A DNA stretch of 64,000 nucleotides from Methylocystis sp. Sn-Cys. GTDB lineage: Bacteria; Pseudomonadota; Alphaproteobacteria; Rhizobiales; Beijerinckiaceae. The position numbers were made by a program, and so were the translations under genes. A model generated the notes under the pieces. It saw nothing but the letters and a program-made list of their open reading frames with translations. It ran no database searches and was not told the DNA's origin. The stretch covers positions 868,001 to 932,000 of the forward strand of contig NZ_JAERVJ010000001.1 of the NCBI RefSeq assembly GCF_016745395.1, read 5' to 3'. Shown in pieces: positions 54,878 through 63,876 of the stretch. The stretch's first letter is position 1. Every line of letters begins with the position of its first letter.

Positions 54878-55627
54878 ATGAAGAGAATTACCGTCTTCCA
54901 TCTGGCCGCTATGACGATCTCGCTGCTCGCAGGATCGGCGGCGGCGGCCGATCTGCCGAGCGCCAAAGCGCCTCCACCGCCCCCGCCGCCGCCGCCGGTG
55001 TTTAGCTGGCAGGGCGGCTATGTCGGCGTTTACGCGGGCGCAATTCTCGGCGAGGGCGCATTCACGCTCGTCAATCAAACGCCCCTGCGCGGCTCGGCTT
55101 TCGTTGGTGGTGGAACGATCGGCTATAATTGGCAATGGACCGATACGATCGTTCTCGGCGCAGAAGCCGATTTCGGCTACCGCGGCAGCATTCAGCCTGG
55201 TCGCACGGGTTGGAGCTATCCCGGCCGGACCGACTCGGGGGTGCTCGGGACCCTGCGTGGCAGAGTGGGCTACGCCTTCGCGCCGCGCTGGCTCGCTTAT
55301 GTCAGCGCCGGCTTGGCTTACGGAACGAATTTCATCTCGAATAATTTTTCGAGCCTTCCGCCTTTCACCTATGGGCAGTTGAGCTCGGGGCCGACGCTGC
55401 GTCCCGGTTGGACCGCCGGCGCCGGCTTCGAATATGCCTGGAACGACAAAATCTCGATCAAGGGCGAATATCTCTATGCCTGGCTTGCCGAGACAGGCGT
55501 CGCCTACAACACTAATCGCGGCGTCCTCAATGCGAATGTTTCGAGCGCCGGACATGTGGTGCGCGCTGGAATAAACTATCATTTCTCCGCTGGCCCGCTC
55601 GCGGCGCCGCCGGCGCTCGTCAAATAG
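54878..55627 (+). CDS. Omp25/31-like outer-membrane protein with polyproline linker
   Basis: 249 aa. Signal peptide ends AAAADLP, then a run of nine prolines before the barrel (WQGGYVGVYAGAILG, GTIGYNWQWTD, GTLRGRVGYAFAP, and GINYHFSAG near the end). It lies 37 bp after the receptor gene, so it is co-transcribed. It may be a passive channel or surface partner of the receptor; this is inferred. Confidence 0.88.
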   Translation: MKRITVFHLAAMTISLLAGSAAAADLPSAKAPPPPPPPPPVFSWQGGYVGVYAGAILGEGAFTLVNQTPLRGSAFVGGGTIGYNWQWTDTIVLGAEADFGYRGSIQPGRTGWSYPGRTDSGVLGTLRGRVGYAFAPRWLAYVSAGLAYGTNFISNNFSSLPPFTYGQLSSGPTLRPGWTAGAGFEYAWNDKISIKGEYLYAWLAETGVAYNTNRGVLNANVSSAGHVVRAGINYHFSAGPLAAPPALVK

Positions 55628-55651
55628 CTTGTGCCGATTTTGCAGCGCTTT

Positions 55652-55685
55652 GGGCTCGGGGCATTTGTTCCGAGCCCTTTTTTTG
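55652..55685 (+). terminator. rho-independent terminator after the receptor operon
   Basis: GGGCTCGG (55652-55659) pairs with CCGAGCCC (55670-55677), then seven Ts. Confidence 0.92.
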
Positions 55686-55810
55686 TTGCGCGGCTGTGGC
55701 TCGCGCGATGAAGTGAAAAGAATGTGCGATGCAGCTATAATCACATTGCGTCTATAGGAAATATACGCTAGTCATTGGGCGTCTGGTTTTCATGAGAAAG
55801 GGCGACATCG

Positions 55811-56581
55811 ATGGCGACAGCCGCCGCGCCGAATTTCGACTCCGCCGACGCCGCCGGCGATGATTTCCTCGTTGATCCGCAGGGTGTGCAGGGATTGCTG
55901 CAGCCGAGTGGGTTGCGGCCGAATTATCCCGCCCAATTGGGGGCGGCCGCCCTCTACGCTCTTCTGCTCGGCCTGATCGTCACCCTGTCTTTCAAAGCCG
56001 CGGAGGCGCCCGTCGAAGAGCAGCAAGTGATCGAACTTGCGCCCGTGCCGGCCGAGGAGCCGCCCCCGCCAGAGGACACGCCGCCGCCGCCCGAGGAGCT
56101 CGTGCTCCCTGACGAGCCGCCGCCGCCCCCGCCGGTCTTGGACCCGATTGCGCCGATCGAGCCGCCGAAGCCGATCGAGAAACCCGCCATCAAGCCCAAG
56201 CTCGAGAAGAAAATCGAAAAGCCGGTCGCCGCGAAGCCGGCGGCCGCCCGCGCGCCGACGGCCGCGAGAACGGATGCGCCTGCTGTTCGTGCGCCGGCGG
56301 CTCCCTCGGGTGCAACACCCTCGGCGATCGCCAACCAGTTCCATGCTTGCATGCAGCGCGCCGCCGCCAACGCCTATCCGGATTCGCAGGCGCCGCGCAC
56401 CGCGCATATCGGCTACCGCGCGACCTTCGGCGCCACGGGATCGATGACCTCTTTCTCGATCACGCCTTCGGGTAATGGCGCTTTCGATGCGGTCGCCAAC
56501 CGGCTCGGGGGCCGTTGCGGCTCCGTCGCCGCGCCCGGCAAGCCGGTCTCGCTTTCGGGCTCCTTCACCTTCAGCCCCTGA
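55811..56581 (+). CDS. tonB: TonB-like energy transducer
   Basis: 256 aa. One inner-membrane helix (about residues 44-61: GAAALYALLLGLIVTLSF), a long Pro/Glu then Lys/Pro region (residues 78-135) spanning the periplasm, and a C-terminal domain (IANQFHACMQRAAANAY to SGSFTFSP). The C-terminal domain has two Cys (CMQR, GRCGS), not usual in TonB, which could form a disulfide. It heads a tonB-exbB-exbD operon behind its own terminator, so it likely serves the adjacent receptor. Confidence 0.88.
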   Translation: MATAAAPNFDSADAAGDDFLVDPQGVQGLLQPSGLRPNYPAQLGAAALYALLLGLIVTLSFKAAEAPVEEQQVIELAPVPAEEPPPPEDTPPPPEELVLPDEPPPPPPVLDPIAPIEPPKPIEKPAIKPKLEKKIEKPVAAKPAAARAPTAARTDAPAVRAPAAPSGATPSAIANQFHACMQRAAANAYPDSQAPRTAHIGYRATFGATGSMTSFSITPSGNGAFDAVANRLGGRCGSVAAPGKPVSLSGSFTFSP

Positions 56582-56606
56582 TTCCCAGCAATTGAAAGGC
56601 AGATAA

Positions 56607-57330
<724 letters not shown>

Positions 57331-57350
<20 letters not shown>

Positions 57351-57786
57351 GCACGATTCGGAATTCGATTCGCAGCCTATCGCCGACATCAATGTCACGC
57401 CGCTCGTCGACGTCATGCTGGTGCTGCTCATCGTCTTCATGGTGGCGGCGCCCTTGATGACCTCGGGCGTGCCTGTCGATCTGCCCAAGACGGCGGCCAA
57501 GCAGCTCAACGACCAACAGCCGCCGATCGTCGTCAGCGTCGACGCCAACGGCTCCTATTTCGTCGACAAGAAAGAGGCGACCGGCGTCGAAGGCCTGCTC
57601 GCCGTGCTCAAGGAGAACAGCGAGAACAACAAGGACCGCCGCATCCATCTGCGCGCAGACAAGGCCGTCGCCTATGGCAAGGTCGCCGAAGCGATGGGCG
57701 TGATCAACGCCGCCGGCTATGTGAAGGTCGCTCTCGTCTCCGAGGGCGCTGGATCGGGCGCCAGGGCCGCTTCGGCGGCGCAATAG
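57331..57786 (+). CDS. exbD: ExbD proton-channel subunit
   Basis: 151 aa with one helix containing D27 in NVTPLVDVMLVLLIVFMVAA, the proton-bearing Asp of the family, then a periplasmic domain (PVDLPKTAAKQLN, RIHLRADKAVAYGKV). It ends at a strong terminator. Confidence 0.94.
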
Positions 57787-57796
57787 GCGCGCGAAA

Positions 57797-57875
57797 CGTC
57801 CCGGGCTCGTTTCCTCGAGGCGCTCCGCCGTCCTCGGAGCGCCCAGTTTCTCCCGGGCCCGGGACGTGTTTTTTG
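57797..57875 (+). terminator. nested-hairpin terminator after exbD
   Basis: Outer stem CGTCCCGGGC (57797-57806) with GCCCGGGACG (57857-57866), enclosing a second hairpin GGCGCTCCG/CGGAGCGCC, then TGTTTTTTG. Confidence 0.9.
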
Positions 57876-58062
57876 ATAATTTCAGGTTATAAAATCAGTT
57901 GCTTGCCCCAGCCGTCCAAGCGGCGGAGGCGCGATAGGCGGGCAGATTTGCGCTTCTGCTTTCGCCGGATGTTCCTATATGATAGCTAGCGTTGATCGGG
58001 GCGGGTCCGCATCGGAGGGCCTCCCAAGCGCGCGGGCAGGCCGATTTGGCCTCGAAAGAAGA

Positions 58063-58497
58063 ATGCTCTCGAATAAAGCGAAATACGGGCTGAAGGCGCT
58101 CATCCATCTCGCCAAGGCGGACGACAAATGTCTGGCCGGCGATATCGCGACCGCCAACAACATCCCCCGAAAATTCCTGGACGCTATCCTGGTCGAGCTG
58201 CGCAACGCCGGCATCCTCAACAGCCGGAAGGGCAAGGGCGGCGGCTATCACCTGGCCCGCCCGGCGGAGAAGATCACCGTCGGCCAGATCATCCGCATCC
58301 TCGACGGCCCGCTCGCGCCGATCGCCTGCGCGAGCCGCACGGCCTATCAGCGCTGCGCCGACTGCCCCGACGAAGACGCCTGCGCGATCCGCGACATCAT
58401 GCTGGACGTGCGCGATTCGATCGCGCTCATTCTGGACCGCACCAGCATTGCGTCGCTGCGCAATCGCGGCAATCGAGAGACGCAGATTTTGCGGTGA
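58063..58497 (+). CDS. Rrf2-family regulator with four cysteines
   Basis: 144 aa. The HTH is in LAGDIATANNIPRKFLDAIL with the wing RKGKGGGYHLARP. C89, C98, C101 and C107 (C-x8-C-x2-C-x5-C) could hold an iron-sulfur cluster, as in IscR, NsrR and RirA. It follows exbD across a terminator and may control the TonB cluster in response to iron or redox state; this is an inference. The start is at MLSNKAKYG; an upstream frame is spurious. Confidence 0.9.
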   Translation: MLSNKAKYGLKALIHLAKADDKCLAGDIATANNIPRKFLDAILVELRNAGILNSRKGKGGGYHLARPAEKITVGQIIRILDGPLAPIACASRTAYQRCADCPDEDACAIRDIMLDVRDSIALILDRTSIASLRNRGNRETQILR

Positions 58498-58533
58498 CGA
58501 GCGCCAACTCGTACGAAACGCGTTTGATCACGT

Positions 58534-58632
58534 GTCATTCCCGGCGCTCGCGCAGCGTGCGATCGGGAATCCAGAGCAAAACCAGCGCTTCTGCGGCTCT
58601 GGATTCCCGGTCGGGCTTTCAGCCCGCCGGCA
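58534..58632. repeat. palindromic intergenic repeat, family C
   Basis: GTCATTCCCGGCGCTCGCGC..CGATCGGGAATCCAGAGC facing GCTCTGGATTCCCGGTCGGG. Same kind as 22891-22992. Lies between convergent genes. Confidence 0.8.
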
Positions 58633-58702
58633 ATGGACAAAATCCCCAAGGGAGCTGTTCACGCGCAAACGGCGTCGAAGCCTTCTTTCGCTCCGCACGC
58701 GT

Positions 58703-59203
58703 TTACTTCGGTTTCGGCCAATTGCTGCTCTGCGGATCCGGCGCGCCGACTTGCGTCGTCGTTACCGGTCCGACCCCGATGATCTGCACGACAACCTCTT
58801 CCGCGCCGGCGCCGTCCCAATGCACGCCATTGGCCGGATGCAGCATGTAAGAGCCTTCCTTCAGCGGCGCGGCGGCGTTGAAGTCGATCTTCTCGCCCAC
58901 TCCAGTGTACCAGACGCCCTTGATGACGGTCGCGTGCCGGTCCTGGGAGTGGAAATGCGGGTTGGAATGCGCGCCGGGTGGGAAGCGGTTGCGCACGACA
59001 TAGAGGCCGGGCTTGGAAGGATCGCCATAGATGATCGCCTGGGACGGCCCTGCGCCAAGCGGCGATTTGAAGGGCGCCTGCTCGGGCAAAAGGCGGATGA
59101 ATCCGTTTTCCGTGTCCGCCCGGCTCGGGAGGGCGACTTGAAGCGCCCCCGCGAGGCTCAAAACAAGACCCGCGCCGAGCGACGCGTTCAGCAATTTACC
59201 CAT
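58703..59203 (-). CDS. secreted cupin protein
   Basis: 166 aa with a signal peptide (GAGLVLSLAGALQVALPSRA). A cupin of the ChrR/DUF4437-like kind: H79, H83, H85 and H90 in the GAHSNPHFHSQDRHATVIKG motif and a later GVHWDGAG form a probable metal site. Enzyme or binding role unknown; periplasmic. It ends the minus-strand block that faces the Rrf2 gene. Confidence 0.85.
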   Translation of the reverse strand: MGKLLNASLGAGLVLSLAGALQVALPSRADTENGFIRLLPEQAPFKSPLGAGPSQAIIYGDPSKPGLYVVRNRFPPGAHSNPHFHSQDRHATVIKGVWYTGVGEKIDFNAAAPLKEGSYMLHPANGVHWDGAGAEEVVVQIIGVGPVTTTQVGAPDPQSSNWPKPK

Positions 59204-59253
59204 GTCTTATCTCACTCCCGGATACGAGCGGCTCGAGCGGCCATGCACCGACC

Positions 59254-59430
59254 TCATTTGCTATCGGACAAGATGACCGCAGCGCTTCTCGCATCCTCCG
59301 CGCGGTCGAACACGAGGTCTTCGAGTTCTCGAAAAGAGTCTTCGATCGCGTAGAAGCGGTAGCCCTCGGGTCCGTCCGCGACGACGCCGACGGCGTCGAC
59401 GCCGATTTTGATCAAATAGACGTGAAACAT
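59254..59430 (-). CDS. small hypothetical protein, 58 aa
   Basis: ATG at 59428-59430, behind GAGG; stop at 59254. It reads MFHVYLIKIGVDAVGVV and ends AAVILSDSK, with a balanced mix of acidic and hydrophobic residues and no frame-shadow bias. It sits between the cupin and the arylsulfotransferase-like gene, all on the minus strand. Family not recognised. Confidence 0.6.
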   Translation of the reverse strand: MFHVYLIKIGVDAVGVVADGPEGYRFYAIEDSFRELEDLVFDRAEDARSAAVILSDSK

Positions 59431-59455
59431 CGCTGGCCTCGCTCGATCGCCGCGC

Positions 59456-60883
59456 TTACTTTGCCTTGGCCGAAATATGGAAGCTGGCGTTCTCTGGCGG
59501 CGTCACGCTTTCTTCGCTATGCGGCGTTCCCTCCGGCGCCCATTCGTAAGGAACCGGCTGCGCCCGATAGACCGCGTAACTCACGGTGGCGCGACCGGTC
59601 TCGGGATCTTTGCCGCGGCGCGGATAAGGATTGACATATTCCCAGACGATCTCGCCCGCCGGCGTCACCTGGAAGAAACGGCCGATCTGGCCTTCGTCGA
59701 TGAAGGTGTTGCCGTTGGGAAGCCGGCGCGCATTGCTGATATGCGTGCTTCGGAACGCCCATCCCTGCTGGCCCGAGCTGGCGCCCGTATATTGCCAGAC
59801 GATTTCCTTCGTCACCGGATTGATCTCGAGCACGCGCGAGCCGCCGGTGATGGAGACGGCGGCGTGCGGATAGCCGGCCTCGCCCTGGTTGTCGAAGACG
59901 AGGAGATTGCCCGCGCCCGGCAAGCCTTTTGGGATGATATGCGCGTCGTGCTGGCCGGAGATCTGATCGACCGGACGCGGCACCTTCCGCGAGGCGGGGC
60001 TCCCATCTTCCGAAATCCCCGGATAATGCGGCCCCAGGGTCCAGGCGATCTTGCGCGTTTTGCGGTCGATGATGGCGATGAAGTTCGCAGAGCGCGAATC
60101 GAAAATGAGATTGTCCGGCGCGAAACGCTGGTCGCCTTCGTCGAACCAATGGTTCGGGCCGACGGGCTTCAGATCATTGACGTGAAGATAGTCGGCGCTT
60201 TTCGAGTTCTTTACGAGTTTCAGCTCCTCGGCGGTAAAGCCGATCTCGTCGATATGGTCCGATGCAGCCCATGTCCAGACGATGTCGCCCTCCGGATTCA
60301 CTTCATAGGCGACGTCGTCGAGCACTTGCGGCGCGGCGAAGCCCGGCAGAGGATAGACGATATTCGAGAGCACGAGCGTATTGCCGTTTGGCAGCCGTGC
60401 AATGTCGTGATGTTGCTGCGCACGGCCGCCGGGCGCGTTGGCGCCGAATTCCCAAAGCTTGGCGCCGTTCCAGTCCACCTCGCCGACGCTTTTGCGGATT
60501 CGCGTGAAGGTGCGGCCCGGCACGAGATCCGTGCCTTTGCCTTCCTCCGTTTCCAGCGTGACGAAGACATGGCCGCGCGCGCCGCCGACAAGCGCCGGAT
60601 CGATAAAGGCGACGGGCTGCCCCGAATATTTCCATTCGTGCACGACCTTTCCGGTGAGGTCGATCAAGCGGGAAACGTCGTCGCCGCCCGGAAAGAGCAC
60701 GTAGGAATTATAGGCCTTGGCCGGATCGTAGATCGTCGTTCCGGTGGGGTAGACGCTCGGTTCGGCGTGGGCGGGCGGCGCCGCGCGCATCGCGAAGAAA
60801 AAGAAAGCGGCGCCCGTCAAAGCGAGGAGCCGCTGCTTGCGAGATTGGTTCTGAACGAGCGCGCAAGCCGTCGAATGAGCCAT
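59456..60883 (-). CDS. exported arylsulfotransferase (ASST)-like protein
   Basis: 475 aa with a long signal peptide (LLALTGAAFFFFAMRAAPPAHA). The propeller-type repeats carry RAQQHHDIARLPNGNTLVLS, SGQHDAHIIPKG, HISNARRLPNGNTFIDEGQ and GEIVWEYVNP, as in the ASST family, where a His is the sulfate carrier. Members of this group are often of unknown activity. Periplasmic. Divergent from the mono-haem protein gene at 61114 across an AT-rich gap. Confidence 0.85.
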   Translation of the reverse strand: MAHSTACALVQNQSRKQRLLALTGAAFFFFAMRAAPPAHAEPSVYPTGTTIYDPAKAYNSYVLFPGGDDVSRLIDLTGKVVHEWKYSGQPVAFIDPALVGGARGHVFVTLETEEGKGTDLVPGRTFTRIRKSVGEVDWNGAKLWEFGANAPGGRAQQHHDIARLPNGNTLVLSNIVYPLPGFAAPQVLDDVAYEVNPEGDIVWTWAASDHIDEIGFTAEELKLVKNSKSADYLHVNDLKPVGPNHWFDEGDQRFAPDNLIFDSRSANFIAIIDRKTRKIAWTLGPHYPGISEDGSPASRKVPRPVDQISGQHDAHIIPKGLPGAGNLLVFDNQGEAGYPHAAVSITGGSRVLEINPVTKEIVWQYTGASSGQQGWAFRSTHISNARRLPNGNTFIDEGQIGRFFQVTPAGEIVWEYVNPYPRRGKDPETGRATVSYAVYRAQPVPYEWAPEGTPHSEESVTPPENASFHISAKAK

Positions 60884-61047
60884 GAGTCTACCTCTCCGTC
60901 GCCTGGAACTGAGGCGATTATAACTATAGTGTTTTGGTATGCAATAGCCTGCGACCGGGACGAGGAGAATAGAGTGTTTGGTGTTTTTATATAAGGAAAA
61001 AGTTGTGCATGACGAGCGTGCGCTTGTCGCGGCAATATAAAATATCC

Positions 61048-61064
61048 TTCTTGTGGATAGGTAA
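61048..61064. promoter_or_regulatory. inverted repeat in the divergent ASST/haem-protein gap
   Basis: TATCC-TTCTTGT-GGATA lies about 50 bp before the ATG at 61114 within a 230 bp AT-rich divergent promoter region (60884-61113). It is a plausible operator for one or both genes. Confidence 0.35.
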
Positions 61065-61113
61065 GAACATGTTAGTTTGCCGCGCCGAAGACGTCGCCTC
61101 GAAGGAAGCGCCT

Positions 61114-63321
61114 ATGAAATCATCCGTCGTCCTTGCTTTGAGCCTCTCGCTGTCCGCCGCGGCCCAAGCCGGCGCCGAAACAGCGCTCACGCTCGACCCC
61201 GACGACATCGGCGGCGTCGTGACGAGCCGCGTCGGCGCCGAGGCGGGCGTATGGGTCATCGCCGAGACGACGGAACTCGGGACTCGTTTCGCGAAGATCG
61301 CGGTGACGGACGAGGCGGGGCGCTACGTCATCCCGGATCTGCCCAAAGCGCATTACCGGCTTTGGGTGCGCGGCTATGGGCTGGTCGATTCGCCAAAGGT
61401 CGCCGCGGAGCCGGGACAAAAGATCGATCTGCAGGCAGTCGTTGCGCCGAGCCTCTCGGCCGCGGCGCAATATTATCCGCCGATCTACTGGCTTTCCCTG
61501 CTCAAAGTTCCCGGCCGTGAGAAGTTTCCCGGCACGGGAGCGAGCGGCAATGGTGTGCCTGAGAATTTTACATCGCAAGAGCAATGGCTCGATCTTGTGA
61601 AGACTAATGGTTGCGGTCCTTGTCATCAGCTCGGCAATCTGGCCACGCGCGCCATTCCCGCTTCGCTGGGGCACTTCGATTCATCCATCGAGGCTTGGCG
61701 GCGGCGCCTGCAATCGGGTCAGGGCGGCACGGCAATGATCAACGGGATTGCCCGTCTCGATTCGCCGGATGGCGGACAGCTCGCGCTTTTTGCTGATTGG
61801 ACCGACCGTATCGCCGGCGGAGAGTTGCCGAATGAGACGCCGCCTCGCCCGTCCGGTGTCGAGCGCAACATCGTCGTCACCGTGCATGATTATGCGGACG
61901 CGAAGCATTATCTCCACGACCTGACTTTGACCGACAAGCGCAAGCCGACCGTCAATCCCTATGGCCTGATCTATGGCGCGACCGAACTCGGCAGCGACGA
62001 CATTCCGGTTCTCGATCCGGTCAGGAACACGAAATCGCTGCTGCCCGCGCAGTTGCGCGACGCGGATGCGCCAAGCTCGCTCCTCGCCAATCCGGTGATC
62101 GCGCCTTCGCCCTATTTCGGCAATGAGGCCTTGTGGAACAGCAAATTCAACGCCCATACGCCGACGATGGATTCGCAAGGCCGCGTCTATTTCGCGGCGC
62201 AAATCCGCTCGCCAAAGAACACGCCAGATTATTGCACGAAGGACTCCCCACTGCGTTCCGCGCAGCTTTATCCGTTGCCCGCTAAGCCCGAAGGCTTCGT
62301 CGGCAATGCGCGTCAGGTCTCGGTCTATGATCCGAAGACGAAGAAATGGGCCTTCATCGACACCTGCTTCGGCTCGCATCATTTGAATTTTGCCGAGGAT
62401 AAGAGCGACACGCTGTTCCTCAACAATGTGGGGCAGGGGGAGCTTGCCGTCCTCGGCTGGGTCAACACCAGGAAATTCTGGGAGACCGGCGACAGCGCGC
62501 AATCGCAGGGGTGGACGGCGCTCGTCGTCGACACCAATAGCGACGGCAAGCGCTCGGAGGACTACAACCAACCGGGCAAGCCGATCGACGCGACGAAAGA
62601 CACGCGCGTGCCTTACGGGCTCTACAGCGTCGCCTCCAGCCCGCTCGACGGTTCCGTGTGGGGCTCCAATCTCACTTTCCCCGGCTATGCGGTGCGCGTC
62701 GCGCTCGGCGCCAATCCGCCGGAGACGGCGCTCACCGAAATCTACAAAGTGCCGTCGCCGGGCTATGGCATTCGCGGCGCGGACGTAGATCGCAACGGCG
62801 TCTTTTGGGCGGCGCTCGGCAGCGGGCATCTGGCGAGCTTCGACCGCCGCAAATGCAAGGGGCCGCTCAACGGGGCCGGCGCCGAAAATGGCGAGAAATG
62901 CCCTGAGGGCTGGAGCTTCTATCCGCTGCCGGGCCCCGGTTTCGCCGGCGCGCCGGGCGCGGCGGAGACGCCCTATTACGCCTGGGTGGATCAGCACGAT
63001 ATTCTGGGCCTCGGGCCGAACACGCCCTTCGCCACCGGCAATCAATCGGACTCGCTGCACGCGCTGGTGAACGGACAGATTGTCGAGCTGCGCGTCCCCT
63101 ATCCGATGGGTTTCTATGCAAAGGGCGTCGACGGCCGCATCGACGATCCGTCCGCTGGCTGGAAAGGCCGCGGCCTTTGGACGACTTCCGGCAATCGCAC
63201 GCCTTTCCATATCGAAGCGATCGACGCCCCTGCGCCGGGCGCGCCGGGCAAGACGCCGGAAACCTACTCGGCGCCGCTTGTCGTGAACTTCCAGCTTCGC
63301 CCGTCGCCGCTTGCACATTGA
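61114..63321 (+). CDS. mono-haem protein with carboxypeptidase-regulatory-like domain and Vgb-like propeller
   Basis: 735 aa; GAAGGAAG precedes the ATG. A signal peptide ends AAAQAGAE. Residues about 30-112 form a carboxypeptidase-regulatory-like beta-sandwich (GAEAGVWVIAETTE, TDEAGRYVIPDLPKAHYRLW). C167-G-P-C170-H171 is a c-type haem site. The large C-terminal part (about 230-720) is strand-rich with VYFAAQIRSPKNTP, FGSHHLNFAEDKSD and YGLYSVASSPLDGSVWGSNL, like streptogramin-lyase/Vgb propellers. Substrate unknown; a periplasmic oxidoreductase or binding protein is likely. Confidence 0.85.
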   Translation: MKSSVVLALSLSLSAAAQAGAETALTLDPDDIGGVVTSRVGAEAGVWVIAETTELGTRFAKIAVTDEAGRYVIPDLPKAHYRLWVRGYGLVDSPKVAAEPGQKIDLQAVVAPSLSAAAQYYPPIYWLSLLKVPGREKFPGTGASGNGVPENFTSQEQWLDLVKTNGCGPCHQLGNLATRAIPASLGHFDSSIEAWRRRLQSGQGGTAMINGIARLDSPDGGQLALFADWTDRIAGGELPNETPPRPSGVERNIVVTVHDYADAKHYLHDLTLTDKRKPTVNPYGLIYGATELGSDDIPVLDPVRNTKSLLPAQLRDADAPSSLLANPVIAPSPYFGNEALWNSKFNAHTPTMDSQGRVYFAAQIRSPKNTPDYCTKDSPLRSAQLYPLPAKPEGFVGNARQVSVYDPKTKKWAFIDTCFGSHHLNFAEDKSDTLFLNNVGQGELAVLGWVNTRKFWETGDSAQSQGWTALVVDTNSDGKRSEDYNQPGKPIDATKDTRVPYGLYSVASSPLDGSVWGSNLTFPGYAVRVALGANPPETALTEIYKVPSPGYGIRGADVDRNGVFWAALGSGHLASFDRRKCKGPLNGAGAENGEKCPEGWSFYPLPGPGFAGAPGAAETPYYAWVDQHDILGLGPNTPFATGNQSDSLHALVNGQIVELRVPYPMGFYAKGVDGRIDDPSAGWKGRGLWTTSGNRTPFHIEAIDAPAPGAPGKTPETYSAPLVVNFQLRPSPLAH

Positions 63322-63340
63322 GAACCGAGGAGGAGGCCCC

Positions 63341-63763
63341 TTGTCGCGTTTTCTGCTTCTGACGCTGCTCCTGCTGTCGATGTCGGCGCCGCAATCAGTC
63401 ATTGCGGCCGGCAAGCTCCCGCCTTGCCCGGCGAGCCGAAAGGTCGTGTGGACCGATTGCGAAGGCGCTTACACTTATGACGATTGGTCGAAATATGTCG
63501 GCGCCTTCAAAGACGATAAAAGACATGGGCAGGGCGCGATCACTTATCCGGATGGGCAGCAATATACCGGCGGCTTCGTGAATGACCGCCGCGAAGGCGC
63601 AGGCGTCTATACGAGCCAGAACGGCAACAAATGGTCGGGCGAATTCAAAAATGATAGACCGAATGGGCGCGGCGTGCTCACTGATAAATCGGGAAAGATT
63701 TTGAAGGAAGGCGTCTGGGTCGACGGCGCCTTCGCGGGGCAGGGCGCGCAGACGCCGCGCTGA
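63341..63763 (+). CDS. secreted MORN-repeat protein
   Basis: 140 aa from a TTG start behind GAGGAGG; the alternative ATG (63311) overlaps the previous gene and disrupts the signal peptide (FLLLTLLLLSMSAPQSVIAA). Four MORN-type units are seen: YVGAFKDDKRHGQGAITYPDG, then YTGGFVNDRREGAGVY, WSGEFKNDRPNGRGVL and EGVWVDGAFAGQG. MORN repeats bind membranes or proteins. Two Cys (PPCPAS, TDCEG) precede them. Gap of 19 bp from the haem protein gene, so probably co-transcribed. Confidence 0.85.
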   Translation: MSRFLLLTLLLLSMSAPQSVIAAGKLPPCPASRKVVWTDCEGAYTYDDWSKYVGAFKDDKRHGQGAITYPDGQQYTGGFVNDRREGAGVYTSQNGNKWSGEFKNDRPNGRGVLTDKSGKILKEGVWVDGAFAGQGAQTPR

Positions 63764-63876
63764 TCGCTACGCATATGCCTGGCGCAAATTGGACCGGTCG
63801 AGGCAGTCAGCTTGCGGAAAGCTTGTCTTCATAGGCTTGCAGCCGGCGACTTCCTTTTTTCGGCTCACCTTTGCCT

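Noticed and set aside
61681-63414. 577-codon minus-strand open frame
   Set aside because: Antisense to the mono-haem propeller protein.
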